Below, one piece after another: positions 41,701 through 49,877 of a DNA stretch of 64,000 bases; position 1 is the first letter of the stretch; each line of letters starts with the position of its first letter. Where the stretch lies: positions 1-64,000 of the forward strand of contig NZ_CP146070.1 in assembly GCF_037023735.1 (NCBI RefSeq). Direction: 5' to 3'. The notes beneath the pieces were generated by a model. It was not told the origin of the DNA and searched no databases. It saw only the letters and a list, made by a program, of their open reading frames with translations. The DNA comes from Roseovarius sp. S88 (GTDB lineage: Bacteria; Pseudomonadota; Alphaproteobacteria; Rhodobacterales; Rhodobacteraceae). The translations under genes were made by a program, and so were the position numbers.

Positions 41701-42970
41701 CTTCTTTCGCGTTTGCACCTCCGATGTGCATGGCGAGAAGCGTTTCACGTCGACTATAGCCAAACGCCTCGACCAGCTGGGGGCCTTGACCAAGGGTCAG
41801 CGCGAGACCGGCTCGCAGGGCATGTTCCGCGAGGAGGACAATCTCGAAAGCCCGATCGCGCGGGCCGCACTACGTGGGTATTTCGCCGATCTTGCCGCCG
41901 GGCGCGCTGAGGCGATGAGCTACGAGAGCTTCACCGACTGGACAGCCCTGCGGCTGATCGACAAGGACGGGGTGCTCCTTGAGGAGTTTCCCCCGATCCA
42001 GCGGTTTCTCAACCGGGTGCTTGCCCTTCCCATCCACATGCAGAACGCGCTCTTTGCCGAGTTCATGCGCCGGATCGCCGATCAGACGGAACGGGCGCGC
42101 GCGGCGGGCACGCTCGATCTCGGCGTGGAAACCCTGCGCGGCGAAAAGATCGAACAGGTCTCCACAGAGGATCTCTGGACCTGCCCGAAATCCGGCGCCG
42201 TGACGCGGATCATCGGGCTCGAGGTGACGGACCCGGTCCATGTCCTGGACGCTGAAGAGGCCATATCTCGCAATCTGGACAAGACCACGATGGTGAATCG
42301 CGCCTCCGGCCGCGCGGCACTCATTTCGGCCCACCCCATGCAGATGTATGACGAGGATATCGTGACGCTGATGCGCAAGGCGGTGAGGCCAAACGGGTCG
42401 AGCTATCTCGAGGAGACGCGGTTCGAGTCCTCGGCCTGGGAAGACATCGGAAGGCCCGAGTTTGCAGGGCTTTGGGATGCCGAGGCTGCTGCCCTTCCCA
42501 AGACCACCACGACCAAACTCTACCTGCTGACCGGGCTGCTGTTGCCGATCTGGAAAGACATTCCGACCACGAATGAACGCATCTACCGGGTCACGCCCGA
42601 CGGGGCGACGGCCATGATCGGGCGCACGTTGAGCGAGGAAGGGGCCGCCGCGCTGCGCGCCCGCTTCCTCGTCTCCAATCCGCAAACGCCGCAGGAGATG
42701 CTGACCGCCGCCCTCGGCACCACCGCGCCGGTCGATCTGGGCCGGGGTCTCACCCTGACCCGTCGCCGGGTCGCAGGCGAGATGCGTCTCGAGCTCTCTG
42801 GTGCGGATCGGGGCATGATCGAAGGCCTCAAGGCCCTCGGCTGCTTCACCGAGATCATCGCCTTCCAACTGCGGGTGTTCCTGCCGCATGGGGACGGGAT
42901 CGACACAGGCAGCATTCTGGCCCGGATCGTGGGGCAGGAAGCCGCCATGACGTCAGAACAAGCCGCCTGA
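38708..42970 (+). CDS. Strawberry-notch-type helicase with N-terminal methyltransferase domain
   Basis: A 1420-aa fusion. Residues about 90-300 form an N6-adenine-type methyltransferase (VLEPSAGTGALAAFAA at about 131; catalytic NPPF at about 197). Residues about 430-1010 are an SF2 helicase core: GDGTGCGKGRECAG at about 480, FDEAHAMQNA at about 588, SATGATSVHNLAY, and the C-terminal lobe ending GLGRTHRSAQ at about 985. The C-terminal third resembles Strawberry-notch C domains. Such proteins sit in leading regions of alphaproteobacterial plasmids and are thought to counter host restriction or remodel DNA. AAAGGAAATCCCC precedes the ATG. Confidence 0.87.
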   Translation: MTKPKPANPALSISDANLASAIAQIGTEIDHQPLRSSTLARIMRETLHGSDAGGAWDWRMAYDLMQAAAIQVLLRGDGAAGDIAAAKLVASRLLTETRRSEQQIRLQQFSTPLAFAALTVRAAAIRKGETVLEPSAGTGALAAFAARAGATLLLNEIDPFRQRLLRAVFGGDVTGHDGEHIDDLLQTPILPDVVVMNPPFASSVDRSRDKHIAAKHLIAVAKRLAPGGRLVAIMPLGFTPERDAAHWSRACGLLTPRLALTMSGQVYRKLGTSVETQLMVFDKVQEDGEMIRASVRDLDEALPFVDAVAATRPEARPVQQAAKNPHARSVGPVPVTRKRPVARVAASNAQTNAAIPLTFTSLEAPRDNTPVSDIYASYRPQRIEFPGAQEHPTPLVESIAMASVAPPVPSGAASVELRLPARLIEDGHLSEAQLETIIMAHDAHGRDLPGRFTIDDDQTKLTRADDDPDARAYRLGYFLGDGTGCGKGRECAGLILVNWLSGRRKAIWVSKSATLIEDAIRDWTDLGGSPADIQPLSRWKPDQPVPMGDGILFVTYATLRSAGKCGTTRLSQIFEWMGEDFEGVFAFDEAHAMQNAAGFEQGRGAKPSQQGLAGLRLQLAAPRARVFYISATGATSVHNLAYAARLGLWGQGPEYPFPSRESFVSAMEAGGVAAMEVVARDLKTLGLYTARALSFDGVEYDVLEHALTAAQIEIYDAYAGAFRTIHHNLEAALTATGVNNAFGETNASAARASAKSRFESTKQRFFNHLLMGMKAPTIIRAIKDDLAAGNACVIQVVSTGESLLKRRLETMDLEDELVEGALTPRDYVLGYLEQAFPIHAQKLVEIDGNMVAEPLRDANGALVVSREALALRDAAMMELMTLAPIPSALDQILWAFGDDAVAEVTGRSIRPLKADDGHLFIEKRAASSNSSETQAFMDGEKDILIFSDAGGTGRSYHAAQTAKNQKRRRHYLLEPGWRADAAIQGLGRTHRSAQVSTPFFRVCTSDVHGEKRFTSTIAKRLDQLGALTKGQRETGSQGMFREEDNLESPIARAALRGYFADLAAGRAEAMSYESFTDWTALRLIDKDGVLLEEFPPIQRFLNRVLALPIHMQNALFAEFMRRIADQTERARAAGTLDLGVETLRGEKIEQVSTEDLWTCPKSGAVTRIIGLEVTDPVHVLDAEEAISRNLDKTTMVNRASGRAALISAHPMQMYDEDIVTLMRKAVRPNGSSYLEETRFESSAWEDIGRPEFAGLWDAEAAALPKTTTTKLYLLTGLLLPIWKDIPTTNERIYRVTPDGATAMIGRTLSEEGAAALRARFLVSNPQTPQEMLTAALGTTAPVDLGRGLTLTRRRVAGEMRLELSGADRGMIEGLKALGCFTEIIAFQLRVFLPHGDGIDTGSILARIVGQEAAMTSEQAA

Positions 42971-42976
42971 AAAGTC

Positions 42977-42991
42977 AAAGCGGGCTTTGGG
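42977..42991. repeat. Intergenic 15-mer, copy 2
   Basis: AAAGCGGGCTTTGGG, identical to 34037-34051, again shortly after a stop codon. No other function is visible in the 121-nt gap. Confidence 0.45.
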
Positions 42992-43091
42992 TCGGGCGTC
43001 GCGGATCGGGATTTGGCCGGTCTGCGCTTTCCGGGCGCGCGCTGACCAATGCCACGCCCGGCCCCCCAATTGCAGACAAGAGGACAGACCC

Positions 43092-43478
43092 ATGACCAAT
43101 CCCCAGATCGATTATGCCGCGATGGCGGCTCAGTGGCGCGCGGAGCGCGAAACCACCTTGAAGGCGACCCGAGCGGAGCTGCTCGCGCAACTACGTGCGC
43201 TTGGCATCAGCGGGGTCACTGCCGAATACGAAGGTTATGGCGACTCCGGCAATGTCGAGGATGTGACGGTGCAGCCTGCAGAGGTCCAACTGCCGGAGGT
43301 GCTTGCCACAGAGGTTGGCGATTTCGCCTGGTCGCTCGCCTATCATCATCACCCGGGGTTTGAAAACAACGAGGGCGGCTACGGCACGCTGACCTGGGAC
43401 ATAGCACTAGACAGCATCACCCTCGATCATGCCGACCGCTATGTCGAATGCTCGCACAGCTATGACGAGGGGCTGTGA
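43092..43478 (+). CDS. DUF6878 family protein
   Basis: A 128-aa acidic protein with the pattern I associate with DUF6878: a helical start, VTAEYEGYGDSGNVEDVTVQ, then HHHPGFENNEGGYGTLTWDI and a C-terminal SITLDHADRYVE. Function unknown; the family occurs in plasmid blocks with DUF6915. AGGACAGACCC precedes the ATG. It ends 1 nt before the next start. Confidence 0.78.
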   Translation: MTNPQIDYAAMAAQWRAERETTLKATRAELLAQLRALGISGVTAEYEGYGDSGNVEDVTVQPAEVQLPEVLATEVGDFAWSLAYHHHPGFENNEGGYGTLTWDIALDSITLDHADRYVECSHSYDEGL

Positions 43479-43479
43479 G

Positions 43480-43941
43480 ATGGCCCATCCGCTTCATCAT
43501 GCTGAAAGCTCGGCCCGGAAATTCGGCGGAGTGCCGTCTGACTATCAGTCCATACATGACTGGTTCGATGCCTCGAAAGAGCACCTCGCGCTCTTCACGC
43601 ACCGAGCCATGCGCCACCACGCTCAAGGCCTGTTCGAGGCGGAACGGGTTTTCGGCCTGACCCTGACCAATAGCGCGGGTCGGGACATACCCGTGCGCTG
43701 GATCGGCGAGCAGCATGTCCGCGAAGACTGTCAGGGCCGTATCCCGAGCATGGCGGACTGGCTGCGACGGATACAGCCCGAGCCATGGATGGCCAATGGC
43801 CACATCGACCGGCATTCCGGCTCCGAGCCCTGTGGCGACCCAAGGGTTGCCTGGGCCTCCGAGGTCGCCGCCGGAAGAACGGTTCTTGGTCTGAAGGATT
43901 GGATGGCGGCGCACGCGACGCAAGCCACGCATGTTGCCTGA
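43480..43941 (+). CDS. DUF6915 family protein
   Basis: A 153-aa protein starting MAHPLHHAESSARKFGG, with IHDWFDASKEHLALFTHRAM and HHAQGLFEAERVFGLTL, the DUF6915 signature as I recall it. It is His-rich and probably helical, with no known activity. It follows the DUF6878 gene by one base, so both are likely made together. A hairpin follows at 43977-44002. Confidence 0.8.
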   Translation: MAHPLHHAESSARKFGGVPSDYQSIHDWFDASKEHLALFTHRAMRHHAQGLFEAERVFGLTLTNSAGRDIPVRWIGEQHVREDCQGRIPSMADWLRRIQPEPWMANGHIDRHSGSEPCGDPRVAWASEVAAGRTVLGLKDWMAAHATQATHVA

Positions 43942-43976
43942 CAGCACTCGGCCGTTTGCCAAACGAATACTGCATG

Positions 43977-44002
43977 GAAGCCCGGTCGGACGATCGGGCT
44001 TC
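43977..44002 (+). terminator. Terminator-like hairpin after the DUF6915 gene
   Basis: GAAGCCCG (43977-43984) pairs with CGGGCTTC (43995-44002) over a 10-nt loop, followed by TTGCG. The T run is short, so termination may be weak. Confidence 0.5.
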
Positions 44003-44041
44003 TTGCGTCGTTTCCCCACCATTCTTCGTAAGGAGGATCGC

Positions 44042-44362
44042 ATGACACTCGATGAAATCAAGGCGGCCGTTGATGCCGGCCAGACCGTGCATTGGGCCAA
44101 TACCGGCTACGTCGTCCACAAGGACCGGCTCGGTCAGTACCTCATCACCTATGTGCCGAATGGTAGCTGCATCGGTCTGACCGACCGGGGCGGGCACCGG
44201 TTGAACGGAAAAGAAACGGAGTTTTTCGTCGCGCAACCGAAGGACGCCGCAGAAAATCCAAGCAGCCAATCAAGACCAGACGGGCAGGGGAGGGGCGTAG
44301 CACCCGGAGGCGCCGGGGGCCTTCCCACTCGGACGGCAGCTCTGACCCGTGGGCGGGGCTGA
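44042..44362 (+). CDS. Small conserved plasmid protein
   Basis: A 106-aa protein. The first 65 residues look like a folded domain (MTLDEIKAAVDAGQTVHWAN, TGYVVHKDRLGQYLITYVP, CIGLTDRGG); the remainder is Gly/Arg-rich and low in complexity. No family is recognised. AAGGAGGATCGC precedes the ATG. Confidence 0.65.
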   Translation: MTLDEIKAAVDAGQTVHWANTGYVVHKDRLGQYLITYVPNGSCIGLTDRGGHRLNGKETEFFVAQPKDAAENPSSQSRPDGQGRGVAPGGAGGLPTRTAALTRGRG

Positions 44363-44469
44363 AAGGAAAGCAAGCTTTCTGATTTGTGATCCCTCAAGGG
44401 GTCGAGAAAGCAACCCCGGATGCGCTGGCAAGGACGTCAGACACCGGCCAATCCAAAAGGAACCATCCC

Positions 44470-45198
44470 ATGTTCGCAGGAACCCTCACCCGCAATGTCG
44501 AGACCGCAGCCGCTCAGTACACCGGCATGATCCACTCGACGCGCTTTGACATCGCCATCCAGTTGGAGGCGCGGGCCAAGATGTCCGAGCGCAGCCCGGA
44601 TTTTGACGTGACGGCAGTCAACAAGACAGGCCGCAAGGTGCGCATCGGCACGGCCTGGAACGAGACCGGTAATACCAGCGGCAACCCCTACATCTCGATG
44701 CAGATTGATGTCGGCTTGGGCCCGTTCCGGGTCAATGCGGTGCAGACGAAAGAGGCGCGTGCGGCCCAAAGCGGGGCGTTCGAGATCATCCCGCTGGTCT
44801 CGAACGGCCTGATGAAATCCGGCTCGCTCTCGGGCGAGCTCACCGCCATGGACGCCGACAACGCCTTCACGGGCTACATCGCCAACATGATGTTCGATCT
44901 GGAGTTCATGCTGATCGAGAACAGCTACAGATCCGAGGAGACCCACCCCGATTACCGCATCGAGGTCAGCTCGCCCCGGGGCACACCGATCCGCGTCGGC
45001 TCGGCCTGGATGGCCAAAAGCAGCCGCACGGGTAATGACTACCTTTCGTTGCTGATCAACACGCCCGATGGCGATCTGCGCGTCAACGCCGTGCAGAACG
45101 AAGAACAGCGCGGCGGGCAGACCTTCTCGATCATCCCGTTCATCGACAGCGGTGAGCAGCCGCAGGACGCAGGCGCGGGGCTCTCCTTGGTCGCCTAA
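44470..45198 (+). CDS. Protein with two DUF736 domains
   Basis: A 242-aa protein containing two DUF736-like units: RIGTAWNETGNTSGNPYISM with FRVNAVQ (about residues 57-95) and RVGSAWMAKSSRTGNDYLSL with LRVNAVQ (about 175-210). DUF736 proteins are usually single-domain, about 100 aa, so this is an internal duplication or fusion. They are frequent on conjugative plasmids of alphaproteobacteria; role unknown. The ATG at 44470 has AAAGGAACC upstream. A strong terminator follows. Confidence 0.8.
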   Translation: MFAGTLTRNVETAAAQYTGMIHSTRFDIAIQLEARAKMSERSPDFDVTAVNKTGRKVRIGTAWNETGNTSGNPYISMQIDVGLGPFRVNAVQTKEARAAQSGAFEIIPLVSNGLMKSGSLSGELTAMDADNAFTGYIANMMFDLEFMLIENSYRSEETHPDYRIEVSSPRGTPIRVGSAWMAKSSRTGNDYLSLLINTPDGDLRVNAVQNEEQRGGQTFSIIPFIDSGEQPQDAGAGLSLVA

Positions 45199-45230
45199 TC
45201 GGCGCGCAGGGGGAGACGATCTGAACCGAA

Positions 45231-45263
45231 AGGGGAGCCGTGGGATCACGGTTCCCCTTTTTC
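45231..45263 (+). terminator. Strong Rho-independent terminator
   Basis: AGGGGAGCCGTG and CACGGTTCCCCT form a 12-bp stem with one G-T pair and a 4-nt loop, followed by TTTTC. It ends the DUF736 transcript. Confidence 0.85.
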
Positions 45264-45294
45264 CATGCACGTTTGCGTGAAGGACGCCACCCGC

Positions 45295-45322
45295 TTGCGA
45301 TCAGGTGCAAATGCGATACAAT
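45295..45322 (+). promoter_or_regulatory. Sigma70-like promoter
   Basis: TTGCGA (45295-45300), 16-bp spacer, TACAAT (45317-45322), in an AT-rich patch that stands out from its neighbours. It points at the GTG-start gene at 45354. Confidence 0.5.
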
Positions 45323-45353
45323 AATATATTAACGTAATATAGAGGGCGGGCGC

Positions 45354-45905
45354 GTGGCGGCTAGATCAGGGACGGTTCCATGGTTCGAGAGCTTTAATGT
45401 TGAGGCAGAGGTTGAAGATCTCCTCGCCCATATCGAGCGCTGCACCGGATTCGCGCTGCCCGCCCGAAAACGTGAAGTCATCATGACCCATGCAAGGGCA
45501 AAGCTCGACAGGACAAGGCAGGCATATCTGGAGGCCAAGGCGGTGGGAAAGCCGGTGTCCACATCGCGGCGTGCGTATCTGACCGACCTGCAGGACACGA
45601 TCTTCATGGCGATCCCGGAGGAGAACCTCGCGCTGATGCCGCTAAGCGAACAGGTCCTGAACGACCCTTCATTTTACGCGGACGCTATGCACAGTGCCGC
45701 TGCGATCAGCAGGGATGAGCTTTTCATGGCGCTGTCCTCTTCGCTGAAAGACATGACAGTCCAAGACGCCCGCGCGTTCGTCTCGAAGCTTTGGCACGGC
45801 ACGATTGACGACAATGCCCGCAAATACGCCGAAGCCCTGAAGCGCTCCGAGCGTGAAATCATGCCCCTGCGGCCGGGGAACACCTCAGCCCACGTTCGTT
45901 CGTAA
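45354..45905 (+). CDS. Hypothetical helical protein
   Basis: A 183-aa protein with GTG start (GGGCGG upstream). Predicted to be mostly helical (VEAEVEDLLAHIERCTGF, LPARKREVIMTHARAKLDR), no membrane or signal segment, no family recognised. It is alone between a terminator and the convergent YobI-type NTPase; the intergenic gap to that gene is 41 nt. Whether it works with the NTPase is unknown. Confidence 0.6.
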   Translation: MAARSGTVPWFESFNVEAEVEDLLAHIERCTGFALPARKREVIMTHARAKLDRTRQAYLEAKAVGKPVSTSRRAYLTDLQDTIFMAIPEENLALMPLSEQVLNDPSFYADAMHSAAAISRDELFMALSSSLKDMTVQDARAFVSKLWHGTIDDNARKYAEALKRSEREIMPLRPGNTSAHVRS

Positions 45906-45946
45906 TCACGCGATTACGGAAAAAGTCAAAGGAATGGGCCAACACC

Positions 45947-48900
45947 TTATGACCGATATAGATTAACCATGATATCGTTTGACCAGAACGGTGTTCCTAC
46001 CGAAGAGATGATGTTGCGCTCATCCAGCCACCTAACAAGTTCGCTGTTTTCATTCGTTCTCTTGAGAGTAGGACGAGCATATCCGGTTTGGATTTTCGAA
46101 TATGGGTAAGAAAGCTGTCCCAAGACCTCACGAACTTCATTCGTATCGAGTGTTTCATGGAGGAGATTGAGCAACTGGACCTGAGTGCCGATTGGCTTGG
46201 TATTCACGACAACTGCCTTGACGATCTCAGGTGTGAGTGCAGGCAGCGCGCCATTTGCCCGCAAAAGGATTGGCCCGACAATGCCAGCGCGCTCTGGAAG
46301 GCTGGGAAGACCGCTCAAGTCCATTAAACCAATGAGCGCCCGCTTTTCATCGTCCGAGATATCGGTAGCAAGCAATCTCTCGCGGAAGCTATCGTCAATC
46401 GAATACGAGCTGGGGTCGCGAAGATAGGAGGCGATGTTCTGAGCGACGAATGCCGTTTGAAGATCAGCCTCGCCGTCAAGCGTGGCCAGATTCTCTGCGT
46501 TAAAGGTGACGCGTCGCTCTTCGATGAGTATTCGGCGTTTGTCGGCGCTTACTGCATTGGGAAATGCCTTGAATTCCTTTGGAAGCGCCCGGATATAATC
46601 ACGATAGACGCTATCGGCGAGACCTTCTGCATCGATGAGGAACTGACGAAGAGGGAGTGCTTCTTTTGGTTCTGGAACTGGAGTTTTCAGGAGAGCGGTA
46701 CGGACCTCATCATCGCCAAGGAAGGCGATGAGAGCGTCACCCTCGAAATTTTCAGACTGGATGAAGGCGAGACAGTTGGACCAAGTAGGAGCGATCTGTG
46801 TCCCACGGAACACCAGGGGCTGATAACGCTCGGGTATTTCTTCCAGTGTGGGTAGAAGCTTGGTTTGTCGTAGGACGAACGCTTCGACATCGTTGGCATC
46901 GAGCTCATCGTGTAACATCACGGCCAATATCGCTTCGATATCCTCCTCATCGTCCTCGTTCATCTCCAACAGCACATTCGTGAAGTACGCTGAAAGATCG
47001 CTTTCCACCCGGATGAGGAGCGGTTCGGCTCCGGAGTTTCGAACCCTCGAGTAATGTCGCTTACGCAAGTCTGGGCCAGTTTCTTCTCCGAGGATAGAGC
47101 CGAAGATGTAGTCAAAGTTAGCAGCGTTCAGGCGGTAATGACCGAACTCGTACAGTTTGCGCGCAACGTTCGGATATTCATCGATGGCAGCAAGATCCTT
47201 CGTTTCGATCCGCAACTCTTCAAGCTTGCTCGGGTCCATCCCCTCTAACAGGTCGAGAAGATCCCGGAGATTGTTGGCGGCAAACGCTCGCAGCTCGGGG
47301 TGCTCCTCGCGTTCCCGGGCCAGCATGGCTGGCGAAAGATGCTCGATGAGGCGTGAAATATGCAAAATTGCCGAGGAATCCTCAATTGCCGCGGGTACGA
47401 AACCGCGCCAAGCGTCAATGAAGTGCCTCATGAACTCGCCAATGTGCAATCCCGTCGTATAGTAGGCCTCGAAGAACTCCTGCTGATTTGGAAACTCATT
47501 TGAAAGATATGCAAAAACCTTTTCTAGTAGGTTCTTATGCTCCCCGCTCACCAAGAGCGCGTCGACGAGTCGGACGTTCAGCGCATAATCAAGGCCAAAA
47601 TCGTCCTCCCTCATTCCAGCGATAACTTCATTCGGGTTGTCGATCGGAAATAGGGGCTCAGGTGTATGGAAAGCCCTTATCTGAATCAGGAACTTGTTGT
47701 CGTTCGGTGAAAGCCGTCCAGTGTGGAACAAGGAGGTATACTGGTAGTAGCTATCATCGAGATGGCCCTCCAGGAGCAGGAACCGAGCCAGTTCGCCGCC
47801 CTCGCCGATATTTTCGAAAAGGTTCTCGATTTCTAACGCGCTTGAGCGCAGCAAAGCGTTAAACTTGCTCGTTCGAATAGTCTTGATCTCGCTTTTCAGA
47901 ACGGAGATTCGCCGATGCGCAGCCTTCTTTTGTGCGTCTGCTTTCTGTTCGATGCTTCGCACCCGTTCGGCATAGCTTTCATTGGGGTCGACTTTCTCTT
48001 CTAAGCTAGAATTATTGTGCTGAGAGCGATAATTATTGATCTGACGGCAGTGCAAGTTCGGAGTTGCAATAATTTGTTCGAAATCTGCATGCTCGGACAA
48101 ACTATTAGGCGCAATGCTCTCTTGTGCGGTTCTGCCTACGCCAATGGTATTCGCCGGTAGCGTTTCGAGGAGCGCCATCGCATAAATGCGGTTGAGCTCG
48201 CGCCGATCCTTCGGAATTTGCTGTTCAGCCGCCGCGATATCGCGTTCGAGGTCGGCAATCTCGGAACGATAGCCTCGTTCAAGAGTGGCGATGATCTCGT
48301 CTTTACGCCCCAAAATTCCGGCGAGATGCCCTTCGCCGCGGTGGAGCTGTTCGAAATCCCTAGGATAGACATTCTTATAAATCAGCACTGCAAGAAGCTT
48401 CGTGGCGTCGAGCACGTTCTCGCCATCGGTTTCCAAGTTTGCGACGTAAATCGCATACTCATTGAAAATGTTATGGATCAGCCGGAGGTCGCTGAGGTAG
48501 CGAGACACCTCTCGCAGGAATTGCTGATCTAGCCTTCCGTCCAGTTCGAGTCGCTCACCCTGCGCGAGCACCATGTCAATCGAGTTTGAGCTGTTAATAA
48601 TCGGAATGACGGGGATGATGAATTCGAAGAACTTGGTCCGGTCAGTGTTGACAAACATGTCGTCGCGCAGTGCGTAGAGGAATCTGACTTGGCGTTTCAC
48701 GCCTACATTGCTGTTCACGAGACTGTTGATCTCGCGAAGCGTGACGAAAATGTCGGAATCCTCGAAGCGATCGAGATCTTCCACGATTACGAGATCGTAG
48801 CGCGTAGATTGGAAGAAGTAGACGATTTCATCCAGGTGACGATTGAGGATTGAGTCTTGGTCTTCCGAAGACGGCCGCATCTCGATGTCCTTCAGCGAAA

Positions 48901-49552
48901 TGCTCTTAAGGGACACACCGAAGCTGGCGACGTAAAAGTGATGTATCACAGACCAAAGAAAGATTAGCGCAAAAACGGCTAAGGAGATATTGAACCAGTT
49001 CGTGAGATCGAAGGGTTCGAAATACGACCCTTCAAAGATATCTACGCGATTGTAGAACGCATGCCAAAGAGTGAGTAGTCCGGAAAGAATGTAGAAGGAT
49101 CGAAAGATCGACCAAAATCCCGGTGATTGGATACGTTTAAAGCGCGAGAGGGGCAGTTTGTTTGAATCTGCGCCATATAGAAGTTGTTGGAGGATACTTC
49201 GCTCAATTTCCTGTTTGGTCACTGTGCGTCGCTCATCACCTGCTTCCGGTAAGAAGGCGGCGAGAGAGATATGCAGGGCTTTTCGGGGATAGGATTTCAG
49301 AAAAGTTCGGATGATGCTGCTCTTGCCGGAGCCGTAGGGCCCGGTGAGCGCGATGTTTGACACGTCCGGACTGTCGGTGGCGAACTTCAATGCAGCCGAA
49401 TATACCCCTCCTTGGTCAGCCTCGTCGGTTGGGGCGAGGTCGACGAATTTTGCTGGCCCTACGGGGGCAGCGGTTCTAAAGCGCAATGCTTCCGCAATTT
49501 TGACGAGCTTGCCGAATATCCAATGGCTGATTTTAGTAAGGTTGGATTTCAT
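45947..49552 (-). CDS. YobI-type P-loop NTPase (KAP-related, membrane-associated)
   Basis: A 1201-aa STAND/KAP-like ATPase. Near the start VDLAPTDEADQGGVYSAALK and IALTGPYGSGKSSIIRTF (Walker A at about residue 74) match the YobI-ATPase pattern; two hydrophobic segments follow at about 145-215 (FYILSGLLTLWHAF, FNISLAVFALIFLWSVIHHF), the KAP-type insertion of membrane helices; Walker B/sensor is LVIVEDLDRFEDSD at about 256. The 800-residue C-terminal part is helical and unassigned. Codon choice and base composition are clearly more AT-rich than flanking genes, suggesting recent transfer. Start uncertain: ATG 49552 is preferred; 49588 and 49774 are alternatives. Confidence 0.85.
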   Translation of the reverse strand: MKSNLTKISHWIFGKLVKIAEALRFRTAAPVGPAKFVDLAPTDEADQGGVYSAALKFATDSPDVSNIALTGPYGSGKSSIIRTFLKSYPRKALHISLAAFLPEAGDERRTVTKQEIERSILQQLLYGADSNKLPLSRFKRIQSPGFWSIFRSFYILSGLLTLWHAFYNRVDIFEGSYFEPFDLTNWFNISLAVFALIFLWSVIHHFYVASFGVSLKSISLKDIEMRPSSEDQDSILNRHLDEIVYFFQSTRYDLVIVEDLDRFEDSDIFVTLREINSLVNSNVGVKRQVRFLYALRDDMFVNTDRTKFFEFIIPVIPIINSSNSIDMVLAQGERLELDGRLDQQFLREVSRYLSDLRLIHNIFNEYAIYVANLETDGENVLDATKLLAVLIYKNVYPRDFEQLHRGEGHLAGILGRKDEIIATLERGYRSEIADLERDIAAAEQQIPKDRRELNRIYAMALLETLPANTIGVGRTAQESIAPNSLSEHADFEQIIATPNLHCRQINNYRSQHNNSSLEEKVDPNESYAERVRSIEQKADAQKKAAHRRISVLKSEIKTIRTSKFNALLRSSALEIENLFENIGEGGELARFLLLEGHLDDSYYQYTSLFHTGRLSPNDNKFLIQIRAFHTPEPLFPIDNPNEVIAGMREDDFGLDYALNVRLVDALLVSGEHKNLLEKVFAYLSNEFPNQQEFFEAYYTTGLHIGEFMRHFIDAWRGFVPAAIEDSSAILHISRLIEHLSPAMLAREREEHPELRAFAANNLRDLLDLLEGMDPSKLEELRIETKDLAAIDEYPNVARKLYEFGHYRLNAANFDYIFGSILGEETGPDLRKRHYSRVRNSGAEPLLIRVESDLSAYFTNVLLEMNEDDEEDIEAILAVMLHDELDANDVEAFVLRQTKLLPTLEEIPERYQPLVFRGTQIAPTWSNCLAFIQSENFEGDALIAFLGDDEVRTALLKTPVPEPKEALPLRQFLIDAEGLADSVYRDYIRALPKEFKAFPNAVSADKRRILIEERRVTFNAENLATLDGEADLQTAFVAQNIASYLRDPSSYSIDDSFRERLLATDISDDEKRALIGLMDLSGLPSLPERAGIVGPILLRANGALPALTPEIVKAVVVNTKPIGTQVQLLNLLHETLDTNEVREVLGQLSYPYSKIQTGYARPTLKRTNENSELVRWLDERNIISSVGTPFWSNDIMVNLYRS

Positions 49553-49562
49553 AACGGGTTGT

Positions 49563-49877
49563 CTACCATGTTCCAAGCTTTGTCCCATCCGCGCGTAGAA
49601 CGTAGACGACCACGCGCTCTCGGGGCCAAATGTTTGCTGTGATGCCGAATTCTGACTTGTCGCAGACAGCCTTCTCTTGTGGTTCGAAATAGCCTTTTGC
49701 CACAACCGAAGCAAACGCCCAGTTTCCAACAACTGTATTGGAGGTTTCGCAAGCCGTGGGTTGATTGCAGTCATTGGCCTCCGCGATGCCCGAGGCAGTT
49801 TTTAGCGCGAAGCGGTTGTCGACAACTCGCGCAGTGAATGTGTACGATCCGCCCGTTGTGCCGGATTCTGACGCGCA
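49563..49877 (-). pseudogene. Remnant of an unidentified gene upstream of the YobI-type NTPase
   Basis: Minus strand, frame ending TAG at 49563-49565. The 104-codon open stretch reads like protein (SGTTGGSYTFTARVVDNRF, NDCNQPTACETSNTVVGNW, FGITANIWPRERVVVYVLR, DGTKLGTW) but no ATG, GTG or TTG opens it and a TGA closes it at 49878-49880. It is therefore probably the 3' part of a truncated gene. It ends 10 nt before the NTPase start, spacing that would suit an operon partner. Confidence 0.45.
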
